51,301 bases of DNA, from NCBI RefSeq assembly GCF_002029255.1, contig NZ_MZGT01000042.1:1-51301 (forward strand), in the 5' to 3' direction. Positions 24,125 through 31,630 of this stretch are shown here, piece by piece (position 1 is the first letter of the stretch; each line of letters starts with the position of its first letter). A program made the translations under genes and the position numbers. Below the pieces are notes generated by a model. It searched no databases. It worked only from the letters and a program-made list of their open reading frames with translations, and was not told where the DNA came from. Source of the stretch: Clostridium chromiireducens. GTDB lineage: Bacteria; Bacillota; Clostridia; Clostridiales; Clostridiaceae.

Positions 24125-24739
24125 ATGAGAAAGTTAAAATTATCAAATGTAGTAATGAGTTTATTAGTGTTAATTTCTGTGCTGACATTAAATTCAATAG
24201 GAGCAAATGCAGAATGGAAGCACAGTACTAATGGATGGTGGAACACGGAAAAGTCATACATCACAGGTTGGCAATTTATTAAAGGTAATTATCATTATTA
24301 CAATATTGATGGTGCTATGGTACATGATACAACTGTTGATGGATATTACTTTGATGCAAGTGGAGCTATGGATCCAAATAAAGATAGAGTTCAAGTGCAA
24401 GACATCACTATGAAGGCTGAAGAACGTGTATATCCACTTGGTACGAAAGATATTAATGTTTATATTACAAATAATACAAACTTAGACGGTGGATATGGAA
24501 CTCGATATAAAGTAGAAAAATTTGAAGATAATGAGTGGCATAGTTTAGATTTTTCAAAAAATGCAACGTTTGAAGATCTTAGTATATTTCTATTATCAAA
24601 AGATATAAATAAGGAAAATTGCAGCTTAGACACATTAAAAGATTTTAAAAATTTAACACCAGGTAAATATAGAATTGTGAAAGAAATAAGTAATTCCGAG
24701 GGATATACAAATATATCAGCAGAATTTAGTCTACAGTAA
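24125..24739 (+). CDS. exported protein with cell-wall-binding repeats and Ig-like C-domain
   Basis: 204 residues from the ATG after GGGGGGGAT. Signal peptide MRKLKLSNVVMSLLVLISVL ending near ANAEW. Residues 30-85 carry choline-binding-type (glucan-binding) repeats: WKHSTNGWWNTEKSYITGWQ, then INGxYYYF-like FIKGNYHYYNIDGAMVHD and GYYFDASGAMDPN. Residues 90-204 look like a beta-sandwich (VQVQDITMKAEERVYPLGTK; LTPGKYRIVKEIS), as in bacterial Ig-like domains that start VTLxxExxxYxxG. Probably a secreted wall-attached protein; ligand unknown. Repeat B copy 1 lies upstream. Confidence 0.85.
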   Translation: MRKLKLSNVVMSLLVLISVLTLNSIGANAEWKHSTNGWWNTEKSYITGWQFIKGNYHYYNIDGAMVHDTTVDGYYFDASGAMDPNKDRVQVQDITMKAEERVYPLGTKDINVYITNNTNLDGGYGTRYKVEKFEDNEWHSLDFSKNATFEDLSIFLLSKDINKENCSLDTLKDFKNLTPGKYRIVKEISNSEGYTNISAEFSLQ

Positions 24740-24837
24740 AAACTCTTAAAGTTTGGGAATCTGCTTCGAGGGTAGAACTAATTTATTTTAGTAGCAATTA
24801 ATAAATAATAGAAAAATATATTAGAGATTAAGGTATG

Positions 24838-24880
24838 TATATCGCAAATTCATGGAAAATGGATTTGCGATATTTGTTTT
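24838..24880 (+). terminator. terminator after wall-binding protein
   Basis: ATATCGCAAATTC and GATTTGCGATAT form a 12-13 bp stem followed by TTGTTTTTT. It resembles the hairpin of the E element but pairs more completely. Confidence 0.75.
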
Positions 24881-24965
24881 TTAAAATTGAAGGTATTTCG
24901 TGATCTGTAGATATTGCGAAATAGTAATACAAGAAATTTTATTAAGTAGGAAAGTTAATATACTT

Positions 24966-25000
24966 AATATAGTGTTTAGAATTTCACTAAACACTATATT
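24966..25000 (-). terminator. perfect hairpin after exported protein gene
   Basis: AATATAGTGTTTAG and CTAAACACTATATT give a perfect 14 bp stem with a 7-base loop, 10 bases past the stop of the minus-strand exported protein gene. The T tract is weak. Confidence 0.6.
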
Positions 25001-25009
25001 AGTAAACTG

Positions 25010-25330
25010 TCAAAGAGGAGAAAAAGATATTTCTCCAGTACCAACCAGTGCTAGAATATCGCCTTCTTGAACAGGACCCAGTTTTACAGTTTCATTTGGG
25101 GTATCAAACCTTAAAAATGTTTTTTGCTTACCATTAGAATCAATTACTATTACAGTAAGAGGTTTGTCGGGAGTTATTAGTTTACCTGTAATATAATCTC
25201 CATTATATTGAGTCATATTATAGATACCTTGTGTATAAGTTGTTGCAATAGGAAGTGGTTGTGCTTGAGGGATTTTAACAAATGCAAATAAGGATATTAG
25301 AAAAAATACTAAAAATTTCTTTATATTCAT
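25010..25330 (-). CDS. small exported protein, paralog family X (member 1)
   Basis: 106 residues. Signal peptide NIKKFLVFFLISLFAFVKI, cleavage likely near AQP. The mature ~82 residues are beta-rich: TTYTQGIYNMTQY, LTVIVIDSNGKQKTFLRFD, VKLGPVQEGDILALVGTGEI. Six members of this family lie in the window (here, 25.8, 26.3, 38.4, 38.8 and a truncated one at 41.2 kb); shared pattern F/Y-xQGxYxxxD, then a central IxxLD hairpin, then LxPxxxxYxxxxxG. GGAGGTGCTATT precedes the ATG. A weaker sigma-G-like promoter lies at 25350-25379. Not matched to a family I can name. Confidence 0.8.
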   Translation of the reverse strand: MNIKKFLVFFLISLFAFVKIPQAQPLPIATTYTQGIYNMTQYNGDYITGKLITPDKPLTVIVIDSNGKQKTFLRFDTPNETVKLGPVQEGDILALVGTGEISFSPL

Positions 25331-25349
25331 AATAGCACCTCCATTTTAT

Positions 25350-25379
25350 TAGTATTTTGTTTTTGAAATTAGAATATAC
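25350..25379 (-). promoter_or_regulatory. possible sigma-G-like promoter (weaker)
   Basis: On the minus strand: GTATA, 18 bp, AATACTA, one mismatch from the forespore sigma-G pattern GHATR-N17/18-CATWMTA. Located 20-50 bases upstream of exported protein 1. Confidence 0.4.
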
Positions 25380-25411
25380 GCACGATAGTAAGAACGTGAG
25401 GTAGAGCAACA

Positions 25412-25696
25412 ATGACAAATTATGAAGTTTATTTTGGGACTGAAGAAAGAGCATTAAATTCCCTGACTTTACTCCTTGAATTTCCAGATCATCCAAAACA
25501 GGAAGTAAGAGAGTTTCAAATAGAAGTTAAACAAATGGGAGCAGCTAGATGGCTAAGAAGTGAATGTACTAACAAAAGATGGTGGAAAAATGAACTAATT
25601 ACACATGAAGACATTTGTATTATGCGAATATTAAAGAATATTATTCGACAAAATTTAAAGCCCCTATATATTAGGGGCAAAAATAAATGGAGTTGA
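25412..25696 (+). CDS. unrecognised 94-residue protein
   Basis: Reads MTNYEVYFGTEERALNSLTL, then EFPDHPKQEVREFQIEVKQM, then a Trp/Lys-rich stretch with KRWWKNELITHEDICIMRIL and a basic end. No membrane segment or signal peptide. The ribosome site is poor (GTGAGGTAGAGCAAC). It is divergent from exported protein 1. Composition with several Cys and Trp is compatible with a real protein, but I cannot place it. A GCCCCTA...TAGGGGC hairpin lies inside its last codons. Confidence 0.5.
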   Translation: MTNYEVYFGTEERALNSLTLLLEFPDHPKQEVREFQIEVKQMGAARWLRSECTNKRWWKNELITHEDICIMRILKNIIRQNLKPLYIRGKNKWS

Positions 25697-25815
25697 TTTA
25701 GTCATAAATCATTCTAGTATATGGGGATTTTAAATAATTATTCATCATAAGAAGTTACTAATAACAATGTAGAAAGTGCGTGCCGATTAATGTAAGTTAA
25801 AATATGATACAAATA

Positions 25816-25842
25816 CAATAGGCCCTATAAAAATGCCTATTG
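25816..25842 (-). terminator. hairpin at end of exported protein 2 gene
   Basis: CAATAGG...CCTATTG stem overlapping the stop codon region of the minus-strand gene, with TATTTGTAT following on that strand. Moderate terminator. Confidence 0.5.
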
Positions 25843-26148
25843 GAAGAACGTTAAATTAACATTATTATATATTATAAATTTATAATCTTTTGCAAGAGGA
25901 ATTAAAGTATTCTCAGTAGAGTTAGATGGTATTCGTATAAGTTGTTGTACCCTTGAATTTGAATCAAGAATAATTAATAGACCCTGTACATAAGGTTCAT
26001 TGTTCTGAACCTTATAAATGGTATTTTCAGAGAGATTAAGATCTTTCATTGTATAAAAACCTTGAGAGTATGTTTTAGTTTCAGCGGCTGTAGCTATTGG
26101 ATTTATAATAAAGTATAAAACTAAAAATACAGCAATAAACTTTTTCAT
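25837..26148 (-). CDS. small exported protein, paralog family X (member 2)
   Basis: 103 residues from the ATG after AAGGTGGTTAATCTA; a longer frame starting with GTG four codons upstream lies inside that ribosome site. Signal peptide KKFIAVFLVLYFIINPIATA, then AETKTYSQGFYTMKDLNL, TIYKVQNNEPYVQGLLIILD, VQQLIRIPSNSTENTLIPLA, YKFIIYNNVNLTFF. Clearly homologous to members 3 and 6 over the whole length, including the 15 bases before the start. A sigma-G-like promoter is at 26212-26240, so forespore expression is likely. Function unknown. Confidence 0.82.
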   Translation of the reverse strand: MKKFIAVFLVLYFIINPIATAAETKTYSQGFYTMKDLNLSENTIYKVQNNEPYVQGLLIILDSNSRVQQLIRIPSNSTENTLIPLAKDYKFIIYNNVNLTFFQ

Positions 26149-26211
26149 TAGATTAACCACCTTTCATAATTGTATCACCAGAAAATAAAATATGGATTAT
26201 TGATTTAAGAT

Positions 26212-26240
26212 TATTATGCGAAAATTTCAAAGAAGAATTC
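26212..26240 (-). promoter_or_regulatory. sigma-G-like promoter for exported protein 2
   Basis: On the minus strand: GAATT, 17 bp, CATAATA. The -10 fits CATWMTA fully; the -35 has one mismatch to GHATR. Confidence 0.55.
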
Positions 26241-26303
26241 AAGTAAAGTGAAATTTAAGCAAGTGTTTAAGTCGTTGAAAATCAAAATTACCAAACTTAT
26301 ACT

Positions 26304-26621
26304 CTATGAGAAATTTAAATTAAAATTACCATATAGTATAAAAACGTAATCACTCATAAGAGGTATTAAAGTATACTTTGGTGACGAAGGCTTTATGCGT
26401 ATGATTTGTTGTATGGTTTTATTTCCGTCGAGAATAATTAGTATACCGTCATTATAAGTAGACGAATTCTGAACAGAATATGGAGTGTTAGGATATAAAC
26501 CTAAATCCTCCATAGTATAAAAACCTTGTGAAAAAGTTTTGGCTTCAGCGACAAGGATTAGTGTATTAATCTTAAATGATACAAATAAAAAAATAGAAAA
26601 TATAGCAATAAATTTTTTCAT
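26304..26621 (-). CDS. small exported protein, paralog family X (member 3)
   Basis: 105 residues from the ATG after AAAGGATGGTTAACGCT. Signal peptide KKFIAIFSIFLFVSFKINTL with cleavage near VAEA. Mature part: KTFSQGFYTMEDLGLYPNTP, YSVQNSSTYNDGILIILDGN, IQQIIRIKPSSPKYTLIPLM, YVFILYGNFNLNF. Closest to members 2 and 6. The paralog next to it differs mainly in loops. It has a full-consensus sigma-G-like promoter at 26676-26704. Role unknown; likely secreted into the forespore intermembrane space or coat, by inference. Confidence 0.82.
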   Translation of the reverse strand: MKKFIAIFSIFLFVSFKINTLILVAEAKTFSQGFYTMEDLGLYPNTPYSVQNSSTYNDGILIILDGNKTIQQIIRIKPSSPKYTLIPLMSDYVFILYGNFNLNFS

Positions 26622-26675
26622 AGCGTTAACCATCCTTTAAAGTTTTATTAATTTACAACTAATTAATTTCAACTT

Positions 26676-26704
26676 TATTATGTGATGTTTAAACGAATAT
26701 ATTC
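26676..26704 (-). promoter_or_regulatory. sigma-G-like promoter for exported protein 3
   Basis: On the minus strand: GAATA, 17 bp, CATAATA, a full match to GHATR-N17/18-CATWMTA. Confidence 0.7.
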
Positions 26705-26864
26705 AAAGTAAAATTTTACTTAATGCACAATACTAAAATATTATGTACTATGTAGGAAGTAAGCAGTAATTAATAAAGAAATGTTCTTATATATTAATAA
26801 TTAATAAATTCATCTTCCAATTAATATAATGTAAATTATAAGTAATTTTATTGGAGGCTATTTA

Positions 26865-27677
26865 ATGGGGTACTATGTAAAAGTAGAACCAGATGTAAAA
26901 ATTTATGTAGAAGATCTTAACGAGGGAGCTGAGAAAACAATTTTATTTATACATGGTTGGCCAGGAAGTCATAAGTTATTTGAATATCAATTTGATGTTT
27001 TGCCAAAACTGGGGTATAGATGTATTGGAGTAGATACAAGGGGATTTGGAGATTCAGATAAACCTTACAAAGGCTATAATTTTGATAGGATGTCAGATGA
27101 TATTAGGTGCATAATTGATACATTAAGTTTAAAAGATATAACACTGGCAGGACATTCAAATGGAGGAGGAATTGCTGTAAGATATATGGCTCGTCATAAA
27201 GGTCATGGGGTATCAAAGTTAGCCCTTATTGCTGCAGTATCTCCAAGTCTCATCAAACGTCCAGATTTTCCTTATGGCTTAGACAAAGAAACTGTTGAAC
27301 AAATTATTAAAGGCACATATAATGACAGACCAAATATGCTTAGGGGATTTGGAGATATGTTTTTTTATCAACATATAACTGAAGCTTTTTCAGATTGGTT
27401 CTTTCAATTGGGATTGCAGGCAGCAGGATGGGCAACTGCAGCAGTTGCAAATGCGTGGATAGATGAAGTTTTCTTTTCTGATTTGGAGAAAATAGATGTT
27501 CCAACTTTAATTATGCATGGAATTCATGATAAAATTGTGCCTTTTGAGCTAGGACAAATCCAAGAAAAAATGATTAGCAATTCAAAACTTTTAGCATTCA
27601 AATTCAGTGGACATGCAGTATTTTATGACCAAAAGAAAGAATTTAATGAAGAACTAATAAAATTTATTGAAGAATAA
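26865..27677 (+). CDS. alpha/beta hydrolase
   Basis: 270 residues with a complete alpha/beta hydrolase fold. Oxyanion loop LFIHGWPGSHKLFE, nucleophile elbow LAGHSNGGGIAVRYM (Ser near residue 99), acid in LIMHGIHDKIVPFELG and catalytic His in FKFSGHAVFYDQ. The DTRGFGDSDKPYKGYNFD segment is typical of epoxide hydrolase and haloperoxidase-like members. Substrate not determined. TTGGAGGCTATTT precedes the ATG. Immediately followed by a truncated HD-hydrolase gene. Confidence 0.92.
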   Translation: MGYYVKVEPDVKIYVEDLNEGAEKTILFIHGWPGSHKLFEYQFDVLPKLGYRCIGVDTRGFGDSDKPYKGYNFDRMSDDIRCIIDTLSLKDITLAGHSNGGGIAVRYMARHKGHGVSKLALIAAVSPSLIKRPDFPYGLDKETVEQIIKGTYNDRPNMLRGFGDMFFYQHITEAFSDWFFQLGLQAAGWATAAVANAWIDEVFFSDLEKIDVPTLIMHGIHDKIVPFELGQIQEKMISNSKLLAFKFSGHAVFYDQKKEFNEELIKFIEE

Positions 27678-27706
27678 TATATATAACCCAACTATAACTT
27701 AAATTT

Positions 27707-28084
27707 ATGCATATAATCAACCGAAAGAGAAGGTACGATGTGACAAGCATGAGATATAGTATAGAAGGATATAATTTTGCAGCTGAAAGAGGATACAATC
27801 TACTAGGAAGAATTTGTTTAACTCACTCTCATCCACTTCAAGATGTTGATGCTGTTTTTGGAAATTGGGACTGTTCAAATGAGGAATACAAATTTGTTAA
27901 GGAATACTTAGGAAATGTGCAATATTCAGCCTACGATAAATTAATTCAGCTATGTGATGCATTAGCATTACCTACAGGATATTGCCTGATGGAAAAGAGG
28001 ATTGGAAAGTCCATTTACAGCATTTTACCTAACGTAATAGAAAATACTTTTGAATTATATAATATAGAACATTTTAAAAACTAA
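27707..28084 (+). pseudogene. N-terminally truncated HD hydrolase
   Basis: 125 codons that align with the HD protein at 9.2 kb from its residue 61 to the end: RRYDVTSMRYSIEGYNFAAERGYN versus RRYGVSARRHGIDGYNFAMERGWD, followed by GRICLTHSHPLQDVD. The first 60 residues, including the essential H...HD metal ligands, are absent, and a short insertion present in the 9.2 kb copy (TTRRYGIFLFTVERW) is missing. There is no clear ribosome site before the ATG. The break falls exactly after the HD motif, right behind the alpha/beta hydrolase gene. Confidence 0.75.
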
Positions 28085-28126
28085 GACATATTATAATTTT
28101 GAAATACTATATAAGGAAGAAATAAT

Positions 28127-28711
28127 ATGCCAAATAATAGATTGTATCCAGAAGATGATAATACTGGAGCATCAAGTAATAATTTAGATTGCACATATGA
28201 TAATTGGGACTTTGCGAGCTCTTATTTTAGAAATGTCCCATATAATGATGTTTTTGATGAAAATGAAAATGATTTTAGAGCCGATTTACCACAAGCATCA
28301 ATGGGAGTTAAACAAATGGAACTGAAAGATTATGGTCCACTGCCTTTAGTAGTTAATATTGATAAAGCTACCAAGCAAAACACCAATTTTCGTACAGCTT
28401 TATGGACAGGAAGCCATCTTCAAGTTACTTTAATGAGCATTAATGTTGGTGATGACATAGGTTTAGAGATTCACCCAGACACTGATCAGTTCATACGTAT
28501 TGAGGATGGACAAGGAATTGTTAGGATGGGAAGAAGCAAAGACAATCTAGATTTTCAAGCAAATGCCAGTGATGACTTTGCAATCATGATACCTGCTGGC
28601 ACTTGGCACAATATCATAAATACAGGGAATAAACCACTTAAAGTTTATTCTATATATGCTCCACCTCACCATCCACGTGGTACAGTTCATGTTACTAAAC
28701 CGACTGAATAA
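28127..28711 (+). CDS. cupin domain protein (mannose-6-phosphate isomerase-like)
   Basis: 194 residues. Cupin motif 1 is GDDIGLEIHPDTDQFIRIEDGQG (metal ligands H and Glu-like D/Q), and motif 2 is IMIPAGTWHNIINTG. The family signature at the end, SIYAPPHHPRGTVHVTK, is typical of a widespread clostridial and bacillar cupin often found as a stand-alone protein. The N-terminal 70 residues are Asn/Asp-rich (FRNVPYNDVFDENEN). Function is unknown, possibly stress related. AAGGAAGAAATA precedes the ATG; a strong terminator follows. Confidence 0.9.
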   Translation: MPNNRLYPEDDNTGASSNNLDCTYDNWDFASSYFRNVPYNDVFDENENDFRADLPQASMGVKQMELKDYGPLPLVVNIDKATKQNTNFRTALWTGSHLQVTLMSINVGDDIGLEIHPDTDQFIRIEDGQGIVRMGRSKDNLDFQANASDDFAIMIPAGTWHNIINTGNKPLKVYSIYAPPHHPRGTVHVTKPTE

Positions 28712-28754
28712 GTTTCTGAAAAGAATTAACCATAATTAAGAATAAAAGACTAAT

Positions 28755-28803
28755 GTCTAACCTTGCATGAATTTATGTCACAAGGTTAGACTTCTTTTTT
28801 TTC
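28755..28803 (+). terminator. terminator after cupin gene
   Basis: GTCTAACCTTG and CAAGGTTAGAC, perfect 11 bp stem, followed by TTCTTTTTTTTC. Confidence 0.9.
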
Positions 28804-28815
28804 AAATAATGATGA

Positions 28816-28845
28816 AAGCAGTAGTAATCCAACTACTGCTTTTTA
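28816..28845 (-). terminator. bidirectional hairpin after DUF1540 gene
   Basis: AAGCAGTAGT and ACTACTGCTT with a six-base loop and TTT on both sides; ends the minus-strand DUF1540 transcript and can back up the cupin terminator. Confidence 0.7.
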
Positions 28846-28861
28846 ATATTAATTCAAATAC

Positions 28862-29023
28862 TTACATACCTAATTGGAAAGAATTACAATCAGTACATTC
28901 CTTTTGTTTAGGATTTGATTCATGAGTTCCTACATTTATTTTGTCTAACGTACAATAATCTTCTCCTTTGCTGTGCCATTTGCAAGGTTTTACTGAACAA
29001 CCTATACTTTTATTACATGACAT
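28862..29023 (-). CDS. DUF1540 domain small Cys-rich protein
   Basis: 53 residues, too short for most ORF callers. Reads MSCNKSIGCSVKPCKWHSKG, then DYCTLDKINVG and KECTDCNSFQLGM. Six Cys and one His in the pattern C-x5-C-x4-C-x9-C...C-x2-C fit the DUF1540 family, a predicted metal-binding small protein common in spore formers. AAAGGAGTGATTTAT gives an excellent ribosome site before the ATG. A hairpin terminator lies just after the stop. Function unknown; a sporulation link is plausible from family distribution. Confidence 0.85.
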   Translation of the reverse strand: MSCNKSIGCSVKPCKWHSKGEDYCTLDKINVGTHESNPKQKECTDCNSFQLGM

Positions 29024-29196
29024 ATAAATCACTCCTTTAATTATATTTCTGTAATATTATTTGATTAAACTTGTATTTTATGCTTTTTAAAATAACGCAA
29101 TACTTGCTTATAATTCTATTTGTGTTTAAAAATAGTAGAATAATATTATGTAATTATGTCTATTAGCTTGATTTGTATAACTATGATATAACAAAA

Positions 29197-29345
29197 AATA
29201 GTAACCTACATATAAGAATATGAAAGTTACTATTTTCTATTTATATTTAGGGAAATATTTATGAAAAGGTTTTATCAATATTATAATTTTATTATAATAT
29301 GCAATTGTGTCAGTATGGTGGCAAATTCAAAAAAGAATACGGCAT
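29197..29345 (+). repeat. 140 bp dispersed repeat B, copy 2
   Basis: AATAGTAACCTACATA...TATGAAAGTTACTATTTTC, then TATTTATATTTAGGGAAAT, ATTATAATATGCAATTGTGT and CAGTATGGTGGCA; aligns along its length with copy 1 at 23812. No gene follows within 190 bases on the plus strand; the rest of the 29024-29538 gap shows only this repeat and the terminator at 29441. Confidence 0.7.
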
Positions 29346-29440
29346 GAATAAATTAATTTCATATGTATTCCAGGTGATTAACTGGTAGCTTATGCTCAAA
29401 TATTTCTGGTGATTTCTTGATGAATTTAGAAATAATTAAA

Positions 29441-29475
29441 CTTGGGAAATGAAAAAAGATTTCCCAAGTTATCAT
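29441..29475 (-). terminator. terminator after DUF6143-like gene
   Basis: AACTTGGGAAAT and ATTTCCCAAGTT perfect 12 bp stem, 65 bases past the minus-strand stop. Confidence 0.7.
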
Positions 29476-29538
29476 TTAAGAATCTGGTATTTTAAAAATT
29501 ATCTAGAGGAAGTTTTACATCTCTTTGTTAAAGTTAAG

Positions 29539-30123
29539 CTATTTAATATAATCTCCTTTTTTACATATTGGTTTTTCCCACCATCCAAATGCAACTATTA
29601 CCTTATCAAGTTTTAAACTTGATGATTTTATGATTAAAGTATAACTTCCACCTGGAGCTTCTATAAATTTTCCATCTTCCTCGCCTACTAATGTTGTATT
29701 AGGAGGTACTATTCTTTCATACACATTAACTCCATCTTTAGGAACCATGGCAGTAGATTCAATAAATCGAATGTTTACCCTATTTTTTGGTAGTGGCTTT
29801 AAGGCAGTATTAGTTGGAGAAACCTTATGGGATGTGCAGGCTTTTTCAGGGAAACTAGTATTTAACCATATTTGAGCAGTTAAATAGTCATTAGATAGAT
29901 TTGAAATAGTAAATACATTTGCATATAAGTTGACATCTGAATTACGTGGATTCGCTAAACCGGCCCAGGCATTTGATTCATTACCAACCCATAAAGTCTC
30001 TGTTTGACCTACAAAGTATTTTCCTTTCATCGATTCATATAAAGAAACAGGAATACTAACTACTTCTTGTAATTTGGTATCTTTATTATCTAGGATATAA
30101 TTACTATTATTTTCTAACATCAA
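29539..30123 (-). CDS. DUF6143-like protein
   Basis: 194 residues, no signal peptide or membrane segment. Core: IPVSLYESMKGKYFVGQTET, GNESNAWAGLANPRNSDVNL, YANVFTISNLSNDYLTAQIW and a C-terminal IIKSSSLKLDKVIVAFGWWE. Predicted all-beta. I associate this pattern with the DUF6143 family of clostridial proteins of unknown function; this is from memory of family features and only moderately sure. AGGAGATGTGATTG precedes the ATG. It lies between DUF1540 and the sugar-binding protein on the same strand. Confidence 0.6.
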   Translation of the reverse strand: MMLENNSNYILDNKDTKLQEVVSIPVSLYESMKGKYFVGQTETLWVGNESNAWAGLANPRNSDVNLYANVFTISNLSNDYLTAQIWLNTSFPEKACTSHKVSPTNTALKPLPKNRVNIRFIESTAMVPKDGVNVYERIVPPNTTLVGEEDGKFIEAPGGSYTLIIKSSSLKLDKVIVAFGWWEKPICKKGDYIK

Positions 30124-30403
30124 TCACATCTCCTATGAATTTTTTTCATATGCGTTACTATAGCTTGTCTTTATATATAATATTCCGTAAATGTTGAAAT
30201 GCTAATAGGTTATTCATAAGATTTATAATGTTATGTTTACTGTACCTGGATCTAATATTGCAATTTTATCAACAGAATTGCAATATTAGATTTAATTGAA
30301 TTTGATTCTATTACCTCCTGGTTACCATCTATTCTAATCATAAAAATCGTTGTAGCAGAGTTATTTTAAATGCTGTATGTAACCATTTTCAGATATTAAA
30401 AGA

Positions 30404-31462
30404 TTATTGAAACATTGGCCCAGTATATGGTTCATATGGAAGGAGAATTGCAACTCCTGTTTCATCTACTTTATAGGGTACACCTTCAACAGGATTTCTA
30501 TTATGAACTAAATTCAATCCTACGGTATATATTGTATTAGCCATATCAGCTGTTTCCTGTGAAGCAGTACCTAACATGAAGCCTTTTGAAACTAGTTCTT
30601 TAGCTTCAGATATTCCATCTACACCAACAACGATGATTGATTGGGATTTAATTCCAGTATTATAGCCATATTTTTGCAACGCTTGAACAGCACCGATTGC
30701 CATAGAGTCATCATTTGAAATTATCGCTTCTATTTTGTTACCATATCTTAAGAACAATGCATCAATGGAATCTTTAGCAAATGTTGTGTTCCAATTCAAA
30801 ATAGGAGATGCAAGTTGTTCTGTTTTTATAAAAGCTTGATTAATAGTTGAAACTGAGTATGTTGATCTATCGATGGAGGTTTTATTAAGTTTTTCGCCAA
30901 CGAGCAATACATATTGTAATATATCATCTTTATTTTTATCAATCAAATCTTTATGCTTGTTCCAAGCATCGACAATCATTTTCCCTTGTATAGTACCGCC
31001 TTGTACTGAATCTGTTCCTACATAAAAAGCCTTTTTATACGATTTAATTGTTTCCATTGAAAATGGTACTCTATTAAAGAATACTATTGGGATGTTATAT
31101 TGAGAAATTTTGGTAATAATCTCTCGTATTTCAAGTAGATTAACCATATCTAGTAATATAAGATCAATGCCGTTATGAAGTGCGTTATCAATATCTGTAT
31201 TTTGTGTTGATTGATTATAATTGGCATTATAAAAAGAGAATGCAACTTCTTCAGGATTATTCTTTTGAATATCTTCAAAATTTTTGCGAAGGAGTATCAT
31301 GTAATCATCATTAAGGTCTCTTGTAAATAATCCGACTCTAACAAGAGCGCCTCGACGATAGTTTGTGCTAGCATTTGTAGTCATATATGTGTTATTTCCT
31401 ATCATTATAATCAATATGATTGTAAATAAAGCTGCACTTAATATTCTTTTAAATGATTTCAT
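30404..31462 (-). CDS. MglB-like sugar-binding protein, orphan
   Basis: 352 residues. Signal peptide KSFKRILSAALFTIILIIMI with cleavage near TNAS and no lipobox Cys. The mature part is a periplasmic-binding type 1 fold (Peripla_BP_4): VRVGLFTRDLNDDYMILLRK, IDLILLDMVNLLEI, IPIVFFNRVPFSME, FYVGTDSVQGGTIQGKMIVD, AIISNDDSMAIGAVQALQKY. These are hallmarks of galactose/methyl-galactoside binding proteins (MglB). No mglA or mglC partner is nearby. A full-consensus sigma-G-like promoter at 31495-31523 suggests forespore expression, and a C-terminal fragment of a paralog lies at 41.6 kb. Confidence 0.88.
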   Translation of the reverse strand: MKSFKRILSAALFTIILIIMIGNNTYMTTNASTNYRRGALVRVGLFTRDLNDDYMILLRKNFEDIQKNNPEEVAFSFYNANYNQSTQNTDIDNALHNGIDLILLDMVNLLEIREIITKISQYNIPIVFFNRVPFSMETIKSYKKAFYVGTDSVQGGTIQGKMIVDAWNKHKDLIDKNKDDILQYVLLVGEKLNKTSIDRSTYSVSTINQAFIKTEQLASPILNWNTTFAKDSIDALFLRYGNKIEAIISNDDSMAIGAVQALQKYGYNTGIKSQSIIVVGVDGISEAKELVSKGFMLGTASQETADMANTIYTVGLNLVHNRNPVEGVPYKVDETGVAILLPYEPYTGPMFQ

Positions 31463-31494
31463 TTAAAGCCTCCTTGCCAGTTGTTATATAGCTT

Positions 31495-31523
31495 TATTAT
31501 GCGTTTTAGAAAGGAGTTTATTC
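31495..31523 (-). promoter_or_regulatory. sigma-G-like promoter for MglB-like gene
   Basis: On the minus strand: GAATA, 17 bp, CATAATA, full match to GHATR-N17/18-CATWMTA, 33 bases before the ATG, with AAGGAGG between. Confidence 0.7.
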
Positions 31524-31630
31524 TAAATCTTTTATTTATAAAAGAAAATATTTGTTACATAAGTAAAGATAATTTATAATGGTATTTAATAAAAAGAAAA
31601 TTTATTTATGATATAAGAGGAATTTAGATT

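Noticed and set aside
25660..25679. Terminator hairpin GCCCCTA...TAGGGGC
   Set aside because: It lies in the coding frame and is followed by A-rich, not T-rich, sequence on the plus strand; the T run on the minus strand is weak and no minus gene ends there.
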